This document shows positions 1 to 8,755 of a stretch of 30,655 bases of DNA, piece by piece (the stretch's first letter is position 1; the number at the start of each line of letters is the position of its first letter). The translations under genes and the position numbers were made by a program. A model generated the notes under the pieces. That model was given only the letters and a program-made list of their open reading frames with translations. It was not told the origin of the DNA and did not search any database. The stretch is taken from the NCBI GenBank assembly GCA_009733575.1, contig ML769951.1, forward strand, positions 1-30,655, given 5' to 3'. This DNA is from Gymnopus androsaceus JB14 (taxonomy: Eukaryota; Basidiomycota; Agaricomycetes; Agaricales; Omphalotaceae).

Positions 1-54
1 ATGAAGCAAGAAATTACATTGATATTCAGATAGATATTCAATGCCTGCACGTAC

Positions 55-1271
55 CAGATTTTGCCTTCTGCTTTCCTGGATGAAAAATAAGTTAGAAAAA
101 AAACCAAAAGTATAGTAAAGATACTAACGAACCTTTATTCCTACTAGACTCAACCTCCTCCACCATAAAGGCAGTCGCTATGGAAAATATTTGAAAACAG
201 TACAAAATGAAACATACAATTGGTCACATACCATCAAGATAAGTCTTACCAAAACTCTCCACAAAAGCGGAAATCTCCCGATTGTGCTCATCAGAGAATC
301 GCTCAATACCAAGCCCAGTCCCTGCAGGGATGACCTCACGAGATTCACCTTTAGACACCTTCAGTAACACCGAAAATAAGGAATTGTAACAAGGGAAAGA
401 ACTTACAAATGAAGCGCGTGTAACGCATATGCGGTAATTCCTTACCTGCCTCAGGTAGCTTATCTCCCCATCGTCCGGACATTTTATCTCGCCTCTCCTT
501 TCGACGATTCCTACCCTCTTCCCTCAGCCTCTGGCGTGTTTCCTCCATTCTCTTCCTGAAGGCTTCATCCGGTTCCGCCCAGTGCCACTCCTTATCTTTC
601 CACTTGCCAGACTTTTCCTCCAAGAAGGGAGACTCGGAGCGACGACGCTTGCTGAGGGGCACCACAGATCCTTCAGAGCTCGAATGGGTGTGTTGGCGTT
701 GGCGTTTACTAGTGCGCAGTCAAACTTGTGAAAGAATGAAAAAAAGAAAAAAGATCACTTTGTTCCTGGATGCTCAGCGCCAGTCTCCAGAACATTATTT
801 TCACTGTCAAATCCAGTCAATACCCAATAACCAAAAAAATTGCGTATAAAAACAAAGAAAACATGTAGAAACATTAGAAATACGCGTCGAAACACAAAAG
901 AACACGTAGAAACATGCTAGAGCACGTTACCAGGGTACTTAAAGAAACCATATCCAGAGATATGGTAAACCGTACGTTGAACATTATATTGAAGGGTTAG
1001 AGGGGTTAGGCAACAACATTGTTAAGCAACGTCATCCAACAATGTCGTTTTGAACAACGTAGTCCAACAACGTCGTCGTTCAACAACGTTGAATGCTTGA
1101 AAACCGAAAAATAAAAAAATAAACCAAACCAAACCAAAAGACTTACCCAAAAAGCTCAAGCATCTCTTCATCGTCATCGTCAGTGGCGACGCTCATGGGG
1201 CCTGGCTGGGAGTCAAAGTTGAAGAGATCATCGGTAGGTATAAAAGTAACTCGTTGACCACTGCTGGACAT
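55..1271 (-). CDS. Hypothetical charged protein, 5 exons, runs off left edge
   Basis: Function not recognised. Proposed exons on the minus strand are 1147-1271, 407-708, 232-348, 133-177 and 55-75. All phases agree (phase 2 at the first junction, phase 1 at the rest), and the next donor (GTACGT, 54-49) leads out of the window. The start is ATG at 1271-1269 (MSSSGQRVTF). The N-terminus carries an acidic run (TDDDDEEMLELFG), followed by a basic, NLS-like patch (LSKRRRSES) and a long Arg/Glu/Lys-rich helical stretch (about residues 75-115) that could be a coiled coil or nucleic-acid-binding helix. Later exons read VIPAGTGLGIERFSDEHN and SAFVESFGKTYLDG. Intron 1 (709-1146) is unusually long at 438 nt; the others are 54-58 nt. 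The second splice (349-406) is the least certain: a donor at 445 would give a 97-nt intron. The gene is divergent from the one starting at 1616. A nuclear protein is plausible from composition only. Confidence 0.6.
709..1146 (-). other. Long intron with hairpin and short degenerate repeats
   Basis: First intron of the leftmost gene, flanked by a GTAAGT donor and a CACTAG acceptor. It holds a perfect 8-bp stem, 4-nt-loop hairpin (ACCATATC at 947-954, GATATGGT at 959-966), repeated GTAGAAACAT words around 860-915, and a run of CAACAACGT-like units at about 1008-1093. At seven to eight times the length of neighbouring introns, it may carry a small inserted repeat. Confidence 0.5.
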
Positions 1272-1615
1272 TTGCAAGTAGTACCGAATTAATTTGTGTG
1301 TGGAATTTGTGTGTAGAATTAATGGTGATGGGGAAAGCAATAAAGACTAGACGTCGTGATGACGGTACCAACCAGACGGATGAGCGCTTACGGACGGATG
1401 GACAAATCTCGTAAGTAGATCAAAACTTTGAATACTCATCCTCGTTGCTTGCCGTCACCGTCAGCGCACAGGGCCATCGTCCGAGTCCTCGGAATCTTGA
1501 AAGCCTCCTTGAAATCCTCCTTAAAACCATCATTTCAACCACAAAACAGTACGTCTTTCCAAAATCTTCAAGTTCGATTCGCCACTATTAACATAATTTT
1601 GAACGAGCAGCAGCC
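1272..1615. promoter_or_regulatory. Shared divergent promoter region
   Basis: This 344-bp spacer separates the start codons of the minus-strand gene (ATG at 1271) and the plus-strand gene (ATG at 1616). No strong TATA motif stands out. A short open frame (1428-1619) has no ATG start and overlaps the downstream start codon, so it is treated as leader rather than gene. The arrangement implies a bidirectional promoter. Confidence 0.4.
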
Positions 1616-3476
1616 ATGAGTCAAAGCGCGTGGGGGAAACTGTATATTTTCAAGTCCTGTCCGCACAAATGTGAACACAGTCAGCGTTCAGACCCGAAAG
1701 ACTACCCGCATCTCCGCATGTTGCCCCAAATGCCTTCTTCAGGAGGTCGCATCCGAGATCATGTCAAAGCGACGACCCAGCATGTTGATTGTAGCTGTGG
1801 CTACTCAGAAGCCTCTGAAATGCGAGAAGCGACTCCCTACGAAGAAATTCGTTCTTGGGTGATCTGGGGGAAGGTTTTGGAGCTCTATCGCCAGGATCAG
1901 TGCCAGTCAATGAAGCTGAACCAGAAAGAGAAACGGTGGTTGAAAAAGCTCAAAAATGAGGGCCTTCCGAATGCTCAATGGAACGAGATTCTTACGAATG
2001 CACCCTACTTGCCTGATCCGCTTATCAGTCCCTGGTCGCATGGAGGAATTGGTCCCTCCTATGATGACTGTCAATATCCTGATATCCCATTACATCCCAG
2101 TGTTATTACCAGCTGCATTCCATTTAATGCCATAGCGGCTGCACAGGGACTTCCGGCTCTTTCCAATGGACAGCGTCAGGACCAGCCCAGATTTCTTAGT
2201 AAGTTTTGAGTCTCTCAAATAGATCTTTGCCAAGTCAGCTGATTCATTGTAAGTTCCTATCGGCTCAATACTTGATCAACCGTCCAGCTACCCCATCTGG
2301 CAGTTAGTATCCCTGTGTTGAAATCCCACCCAATGCACTCAACCTCGCTCAGTACCCTCAGATTGCACTTGAGACTATTGGGCAGCCGGTACTCCAGCTT
2401 GGACCTGCTCTAGCAGCTCCACCGATCGCTTTTCCCCCACCCCTAGTTCTCCAGTCACTTGGACCATCTCTGCCTGCTGATCCAGCGTCTGCTATAGCTT
2501 CCTCATTGGACATTCCGAGTTCACCTGTAGCCACCTCCTCCTACACACCTCCTCCAATTGTTTCTGATTTTCCTCAGACCTCTTCATTCCAGGAGTCAGT
2601 TGAGAGATCTCCGCCGATTGACATTCCCAGTCCACCTGCAGCCACTCCTGTCCACACACCTCCCGTCCACACACCTCCCGTCCACACACCTCCCGTCCAC
2701 ACACCTCCACCATTTGTTTCCGATTCTCCACAGATCCCTTCATTCGAGGAGTTGGTTGAGAAATTGGCTATGAATGACTCCCTACCAGGGATGGCCATGC
2801 TCCTTCAGGAGTTTCAGCGCATTCGAGTTCCGCTTCCCAGTTATCAAGCTGAAGGTACCACTAGACCTTCTATGGTTCTTCCTTGCTACCAATCATTATG
2901 GGATCCAGTGAAAACAGAGGATCTCCATACACATGTTCCAAAGAACATCCTTTACTGCCTGCCCCTCAGAGAACTTCTTCCTGAACCAATTACGAATCTT
3001 GAAGAAGCCGAGAATGAGCTCAGGCACAGATATTATTGGACCACGGAAAAGGTCGATTTCAGCACCCCAGCGAGACTGGATTTTGCAAGGAAATGGCAGC
3101 AGGACTCGCTGATGCAACGCATCATGCACTTGGATATTCAGGAGAAAAGGGAAGAAATGAATATTGGCTGGACTCTGCCTACAATGGTAGGGGCAGCTCC
3201 ACGTCGCATACCATATAGCAGTCGAAAGGAAGAGGTTGATATCGGGGGTTGGCCTGGAGTTCGTATACTAGGGTCAGAATGGGTATGTGATATGTACATG
3301 TTTGGCCTCAACTTCTTCCACTTACAGTTGAACAGATATTGACGTTATGGCGACTAGCAGACCTTGGCACAGATATAGATTTCATGGCTCTAGAAGATTT
3401 CATGACGCTCATGGATAAAGGCACTACTATTAGATGGCTCTGCCGAATGGTCATTAGGACCGTTTCCTCTTTGTAG
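1616..3476 (+). CDS. Proline-rich hypothetical protein, 3+ exons
   Basis: Function not recognised. Proposed exons are 1616-2198, about 2308-3282 and 3336-3476. The N-terminus has a Cys/His cluster (SCPHKCEHSQ, then HVDCSCGYSE) suggestive of metal binding, and a basic helix (NQKEKRWLKKLKNEG). The middle is a Pro/Ser/Thr linker containing four VHTPP units. The C-terminal third is globular (LREL, YYWTTEKVDF, GWPGVRILG). Intron 3283-3335 (GTATGT...AACAG, 53 nt) joins cleanly in phase 0, and the protein then runs through LTLWRLADLG to the stop at 3474-3476. The first junction is a problem: the strong donor GTAAGT at 2199 is in phase 1, but the open frame from 2308 needs phase 0. Candidate micro-exons contain a stop, so either an unusual splice or an indel is present. 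The last 15 or so codons lie in a repeated 57-bp block, so the C-terminus may be repeat-derived. A linker-containing regulatory or DNA-associated protein is possible but unproven. Confidence 0.55.
2650..2709 (+). repeat. 15-bp tandem repeat x4 encoding VHTPP
   Basis: Four head-to-tail copies of GTCCACACACCTCCC (the last with one change) encode four consecutive Val-His-Thr-Pro-Pro units inside the proline-rich linker. The near-perfect identity indicates recent slippage or expansion, and copy number is likely variable between strains. Confidence 0.9.
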
Positions 3477-3480
3477 GCGG
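3424..3480 (+). repeat. 57-bp direct repeat, copy 1 (end of coding region)
   Basis: It begins CTACTATTAGATGG, ends TTGTAGGCGG and matches 3876-3932 at 56 of 57 positions. It overlaps the last codons and stop of the upstream gene and contains GGTCATTAGGACC (3449-3461), a motif related to the heads of the TAGGG elements elsewhere in the window. Confidence 0.9.
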
Positions 3481-3875
3481 CAGTTTTGATGATTCCCACA
3501 TGGTTGCTTATACCAAATGGAGGAATCAAGCGCAATCTAGGTGAAAAAATGTTAACATGCGGCCGTTTCCCACGTTTTTGCGATGACCCGTATTGGGTGA
3601 AGGAGAGAGGGTGGCACCCATGTTGTATAGTGAAAAATGATCGTATGATGTAGACGAGGATGAATCAGGTAACAGATCAGGTGACGATGCATGTGATTTG
3701 ATGGCAAGTGAAATTTGTATGGAATAAGACAAGTTATATATGAAAGTGATTGTATTGATCATGTGAGTATGAATCAGGTGAGCGTTTGATGGAGTCATGT
3801 GATGGTAACGGAGAAATTGATATGAAATTATATGATTTGTATTGTATTGTAATTGATGATTTTGCATAGCCCGAT
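3481..3875. other. Spacer between the 57-bp repeats; no gene seen
   Basis: About 395 bp with no convincing coding frame. It contains ATGAATCAGGT twice (about 3660 and 3770) and A/T-rich GATG/TGAT words. It is probably 3' flanking or inserted non-coding DNA. The minus-strand frames crossing it are repeat-derived. Confidence 0.5.
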
Positions 3876-3970
3876 CTACTATTAGATGGCTCTGCCGAAT
3901 GGTCATTAGGACCGTTTCCTCTCTGTAGGCGGTAGGGGGGGTTAGGGGGGGGGGGGGGGTTATTAGGACC
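3876..3970 (+). repeat. 57-bp repeat copy 2 joined to G-run and repeat head motif
   Basis: The second copy of the 57-bp block (3876-3932) runs directly into a G-rich tract (3931-3959, including GTTAGGGGG and a long G homopolymer), followed by GGTTATTAGGACC (3958-3970), the same 13-bp motif that begins the TAGGG element at 30524. The junction therefore brings together a gene-end fragment and a dispersed-repeat end. Confidence 0.75.
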
Positions 3971-4124
3971 ACTAAGCTGTTTGCGCGCGAGGCGATGACG
4001 TGAACGCCTCCTGGTTACGAGATCCCGCATAAAGTTGCCAAAAAAGGCAAAGTTGCCAAATTTTTTTATATGGTCTGAAAGATACACCTCCCGCCTACCC
4101 AAAAATATTTACGCAGACCAGTGG

Positions 4125-5985
4125 CTACCAAAGTTCCCACGGGAGCGCTCAGCGAAAACGGCGCCTCAAAAATCTAGGTAGTCCCAATGTTAGCTTTGCG
4201 GAACTCGTGACACCCGGTGACTGGCCAAAAAACATTACTCACCAGCATCCCAGGACCCCCTTGCACACTTTACCAGCTCCGCATGACAATCCCTTCACTA
4301 CTTGCCGCTCCGCAGCTTGTTGTACCTGAAACGAGCAAAATTTGGTGAGTATAAGTTCCGCTGGCCATAAAGTTACCAAGAGCAATCGGATCGGCATAAA
4401 ATTGGGCATGTACCTTCACCATAGTCCAAAATACTCTAGGCTATTCATACGACCCCTACTTCCTATAACCATGCCCGCCGCGGCAGCGTACAAGTTGAAC
4501 TAGACAAAAAATAACAGTCAGTTTTCGTATTGGGCTAAAGTTGCCAAATGAAAAGTAAAGTTCCCAAATCTTGGTCCGGAGGCTCCCCGGGGTCACTACT
4601 ACTGGCAGATATAATGTTGGGACCATCCGAGTATATTTGAGCTTATACCGTAGAAATAACTGAAACACTCCACCCATTCCCTACTGAACCGTCAACGTAG
4701 CGGAAAGTTGGGAGTTCAACTCTAAAAAGGTTCGAATTGTGTATTTAGGGCCTCCAGGGTACCTAGTACTTGGAAATATAATTCAGAGTCAATACCTTTT
4801 AAAATGCACCGGCGGTGAGGCCAAGAATACATGACATACCAGTGACATCAAGTTGGGCGCTTACCAGCTTATACCAAGCACCGACTACAAGCCACATCTA
4901 CCAAACGCTGTATCCACCTCATACGTAGTATAACGCAACCAGAAACAACGGAAATATTCGTCATTTTATCTGAAGCCATGGAACCGGCCAACGGAAATGG
5001 CGCCTCAAAAATCTAGGTAGTCCCAATGTTAGCTTTGCGGAACTCGCGACACACAATGACTGGCCAAAAACCATTACTCACCAGCATCCCAGGACCCCTT
5101 TTGACACTTTCCTAGCTCCATTTGATGATAGCTCTATTATTGCCTGTTTTGCACCGTGTTTGAACTGAAAGAGCAGAAATTCTGACACTCAAAGTTGTAA
5201 CGCCTACAAAGTTGTCAGGAATCATGTACACACCTTGAATAGGACCCATAGCACTCCATGGTAGCCGCACGGCCCACATTAACAACCTCCGAACTCGCCG
5301 TGGTAGCGTATAAGTTGACCTAGGCGAAAAACAGGCCTCGGAATCGTAAATGCCACAAAGTTGCAGGAACGTACCCGAAGCTCACCAGACTTGGTATGTA
5401 GGCTCCACAGGGTCCCCGCTACCTATGAATAATATCCTGAGACGATCACTTCAAATGCGCACTTATACAGTAACAAGGAACCAAACACTCTACCTTATTA
5501 AGGTCGCACAGTCAAATGCTCACGAAGTTTGCATGTCAACTCCGAAGGAGGCCAGATTGCGTTTTTGAGGACCTTTAGGTAACTAGTACGTGCACCAAAC
5601 ATCCGAGGTCAGTGGCATTCAAAATGCGCTAGCGGTGAGGCTCAATATACGAGACTTACCAGCATTACCAGTACGGGCGCCTAATCGACTGACCCACCAA
5701 AACTTGACTGGCCAACTCAACCCTCAAATCCTCGATGATCCATTCCAATTACAATGGATGGCGTTATTTGCTAATCTGTTCATGAAGCAGTTAGATCCTT
5801 GCGTGGAATACTCAATCATGCAATGTACCTCAGAACACGGTTGAACCGTTCAGCCCATTCACAGACCAGCCAGCTATACCACAATTTGTAATTAGCCTAA
5901 ATACTTTAGGTATCTAATGAATCCGCGTAACCGCTGAGCAGACACAAAAACCGCCGGAAATTTCCGTCATTTTATTATAACTGCT
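4125..5985. repeat. Diverged ~0.84-1.0 kb tandem duplication (two units)
   Basis: Unit 1 is about 4125-4976 and unit 2 about 4977-5985. The best match is a ~100-bp core (4160-4259 versus 4999-5098, offset 839) that is nearly identical and includes AAAATCTAGGTAGTCCCAAT and ATTACTCACCAGCATCCCAG. Elsewhere similarity is weaker but collinear: GCCGYGGYAGCGTAYAAGTT near 4479 and 5299, a GGCGGTGAGG/TAGCGGTGAGG block near 4809 and 5631, and a GGAAATNTYCGTCATTTTAT end near 4950 and 5955. Words of the type AAAGTTGCCAAA recur at 4030-4060, 4369, 4535 and 5210. No intact coding frame is present; short frames at 5350-5568 and 5590-5844 lack support. It is likely decayed transposon or repeat DNA. Confidence 0.65.
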
Positions 5986-6078
5986 CATCGCGTCCTAGTC
6001 AGATCCAGATCCGCACACGGGACTTGACGAGCAGCGTAAGGAAGACAAAAACAACCAGAGTCTACCAAGATGTTAGTC

Positions 6079-6768
6079 TCATTTAAACACAATGGAGCAT
6101 TTTGAAAATGAGAAGATGCACCCCGTACAACCGTCAATTGTGCACTTTCTTCCGTTCAAAACAATTTCAGCTCCAGCAATGGAAGCGAAAAGTCTGTCCA
6201 ATGGAACAGGTGGGTGAGGGTCAGGGTTAGGATCAGAGTCACCTAATGCAGCAATTGCCGCTAGTAATTTTTGAGGGACAGGGAAGCGAGTCTCGGGCAG
6301 CGTAAATGTAGAACGGGAGTAGTGCAATTTTTTTGTGCGCTACAATATGGTGGTACGGAGCTATTCCGCCACACTCTACACACAATAACTTTATTAACTT
6401 TATAACTTTATAACTTGGGTCCACCATTATCCCGTACCGGACCAGGTAGGCTCGTATTCCATTGTCAGTCTGTCCCAAAAACTCCAATGTGTTGGCCAGG
6501 GTCATAGGGAGCTCCTCAACCACGGGTTTCTCCTCTCCTTCGGAAGCGTCATCTAAAAAACAATTAGATATGCTTCAAACGTTTCATACAAAGACTTACC
6601 AGCGCTATTATCGTCATCCTGCTCAGCAACGAGCTCGGTGATATCAGCATCTATAGGACATGAAATAAGTACTCTATCAGGAATACTCATACCGTGGACT
6701 TTGGAGTGTTTACGGGCACCGAAAGCAGACGGCTCGTAAGGGAATATGTAAGTAATAGGGCCGGACGC
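6079..6768 (-). pseudogene. Broken OrsD-like (DUF3505-type) zinc-finger protein fragment
   Basis: Minus-strand exons 6693-6768, 6600-6650 and 6552 downward join cleanly in phase 1 through 42- and 47-nt introns. The exon from 6552 reads LGQTDNGIRAYLVRYGIMVD, then a Cys-x2-Cys...His-His-x3-His cluster (CVECGGIAPYHHIVAH). Further on, in a different frame, comes a proline-rich segment, then GRKCTIDGCTG. The order of a Y-G-I-x-V-D-P-x-Y segment, a Cys2His2 finger, a PxPHPPVPLxxL linker and a second Cys pair resembles the fungal OrsD/DUF3505 family (resemblance judged by eye). The two parts are out of frame near 6300-6330, the second finger lacks its histidines before a stop at 6079, and no start codon was found upstream of 6768. 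I read it as a truncated remnant. Members of this family often sit in transposon-rich fungal DNA. Confidence 0.5.
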
Positions 6769-6814
6769 CTATACTTGGGAAAAATGGTTAGTAATGGATG
6801 CAGCGGTATTGACC

Positions 6815-7435
6815 AGAAACGAAACGAAACTTCCGCTTCCGTCCAACTTCCGTCTGATAATATCATTATCACTAGCGATAACAGTAGCCAGACCTCCGTG
6901 AGCTTCCGTCAGCTCCCCGGATCCCCCGGTTAAGAGTAAGTTCAGGTAAACAATTGTACCACTAAATAAAGAATGAAGCAAATAAGAGAATGTTTCATGC
7001 AGCTAGACACTTGCTAGTTCGGCCTGGCTGCTACATATACTTATGCATAACTGTCTGGAGCAATTTTTGCATTACTTACTTTTCAAAGCTTTGAAGCTAT
7101 TTAGAGCCTGTAGGCTGCTACATGCTACAATCTTCATTCAAAATGGCCATATGGTTACAGTAACTTGTGATTGTAATCATACAGTAGCTTTTAAGTAAGT
7201 GCCATACTGCAATCACTTGAAGAATGAGCTGAGGATGGAAAATAAAGACACATACGCGTCAGCGCTTATTTCATTTCAATGGGCCAACAGCTAGAAGTGA
7301 CCAACAGTCACAAAAGAGCTGAGAAACGAAACTTAGATGCTGTTCCGGGCCCGCCCCTTAAGAACGAAACTTCGGTGTATTATCTGTAAGATATCGTTAT
7401 CTATATAGATAAGGCGGAAGTTTCGTTTCGTTTTT
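6815..7435. mobile_element. MITE-like element with GAAACGAAACTT terminal inverted repeats
   Basis: The left end (about 6815-6836, GAAACGAAACGAAACTTCCG) and the right end (about 7413-7435) are inverted copies sharing the 18-bp ACGAAACGAAACTTCCGC. Two further copies of the left-end word, in the same orientation as the left end, occur at 7323-7335 and 7364-7373, so a nested ~113-bp element (7323-7435) is also possible. The interior is non-coding, has TATA-like palindromes and encodes no transposase. A target-site duplication could not be identified with confidence. Confidence 0.5.
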
Positions 7436-7919
7436 TGTATATACTCGATATGTCCGTGGAGGATTCATGAAAACCCCCTACAGAGTGCTCTCTGCTTGGC
7501 GTCCGAGATCCCCTTGGATGAATTGTCGAGCCAATTACCTAGCGCTGCAAAGCCTCGCTAGGTAATAATAACCAGGCGAGCCCAATTATTTACTCCACCG
7601 AACGAGTTCAGTGGATTCCAGGAAGTAGAAGGGGAGGAAGAGTCCAGAGTGGCCGTAGTGAAGGAAGAGATAGAGAGCGACGGCAAAAATGTTCCAGTGC
7701 TTATCAAAATCAATTCTCACAGCTGTTGAGTTAGGGCGCTTACAACTTGTTTCCCAACCTCTCACTGAACACGTTCGGTGAATTGATAGCTGGTAAATAC
7801 CGGCGTCCCGACCACCATCTCTCCTCTGTAAAACGACCCAAATTCAGGTCGTTTTTTCTGCAGCACACATACTCGTCCGTCCACCCTGCAAACAGTCGGC
7901 AAGTCCAAACTCAACTCAA
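7436..7919. promoter_or_regulatory. Palindrome-rich non-coding stretch
   Basis: No gene was seen. It contains a perfect 11-bp stem, 11-nt-loop hairpin (7534-7544 with 7556-7566, ATTACCTAGCG / CGCTAGGTAAT), two 18-bp quasi-palindromes of form CACYGAACNNGTTCRGTG (7597-7614 and 7764-7781), and a perfect 9-bp stem, 8-nt-loop hairpin (AAAACGACC 7830-7838, GGTCGTTTT 7847-7855). It lies just upstream of the zinc-finger relic starting at 7920, so the dyads may be relict binding sites. Confidence 0.5.
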
Positions 7920-8755
7920 ATGCCCAAGTACGTGTCTTTCAGTACACAGAACACACCAAAATACTGATCGTTTCTGCTAGATTCAAGTGTCATATATCAG
8001 GATGCGCATATCCTTCGGCATCTACTAAGAACTCGCATTCGCGAGCCTACTATCACAGTACCAAAGTAACCTACAGAGGACACGAATTTTGAAGACGTTC
8101 AACGTTCAGCTCTCCTTCCAGACCCTTCTGCAGAACCCGTTTATCATTGTAATGTCAAGGGAGTTTTTGACTACTGGAGCGTGATCCACTTCCATGTCGT
8201 AGAATTGAGGCGTATTTCCAAAGGTTCGCTCTCATATTACTCGATCGTTGACGTCGATTGACTTTCGCTTAGAATTCACCGATCCTCCTCCTCCAAAATC
8301 GACATCAACAAATGGAGCTGCAGGACCATGTGCACAAGAAGCGAGCGAACCCGTTGTACCAGAGGAAAAACCACCAAAGACGCTGATGGAATGAGCAGTA
8401 TTGATTTTGAATACACCAAATCCGACGTTGAAGGTACGCCAGATTTCTTGATCCTGTGCATCTCAGCCAACTCTTATCTACCTAGGTCGAGCGTACTCGG
8501 TATGCAGTACGCTCGGCGCTCTTCTCACTCTCTACAACGCCCAAAATGATGACTCGTTGGAGATAAGGAGCTTCCGATGACTATTGGAGACGAACCATCA
8601 TCAGGAGGCGCAGGGGCGGGAGTAGAGGAGAATATATATAGTGAAATGCTGACCGGCATTTGTGGCTTGCTTTCCAACCACGACGACCGCCGTCAAATCT
8701 CCAGTAGAGACATCTCTAGACTCGGGGCTCAGTTTGGCTCCAATATCGATAGGTA
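7920..8755 (+). pseudogene. Decayed C2H2 zinc-finger gene with several frame breaks
   Basis: ATG at 7920 begins MPK; a 53-nt intron (7928-7980) then leads into FKCHISGCAYPSASTKNSH, a classic Cys-x4-Cys...His finger start. The frame hits TGA at 8090-8092 right after a TTTT run; dropping one base would continue into a second finger-like segment (YHCNVKGVFDYWSVIHFH, second Cys missing). A 49-nt intron (8224-8272) then leads to a Pro-rich linker (TDPPPPKSTSTNG) that hits TGA at 8392-8394 and resumes in another frame (MSSIDFEYTKSDVEG). After a 52-nt intron (8434-8485) it reads RAYSVCSTLGALLTLYNAQN, with one more frame break near 8566. Correct splice phases around broken frames show a former real gene. 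Sequencing error at homopolymers is the alternative to decay. Confidence 0.55.

Noticed and set aside
3526..4102. Overlapping minus-strand frames near the G-run
   Set aside because: They cross the 57-bp repeat and the G homopolymer and contain proline runs from it; there is no coding character.
4725..4745. GGTTCGAAT word like a tRNA T-loop
   Set aside because: It lies in the diverged tandem duplication, the other copy lacks it, and no cloverleaf can be built.
7830..7860. Rho-independent terminator
   Set aside because: The stem followed by T residues looks bacterial, but the gene structure is fungal; it is kept only as a hairpin.
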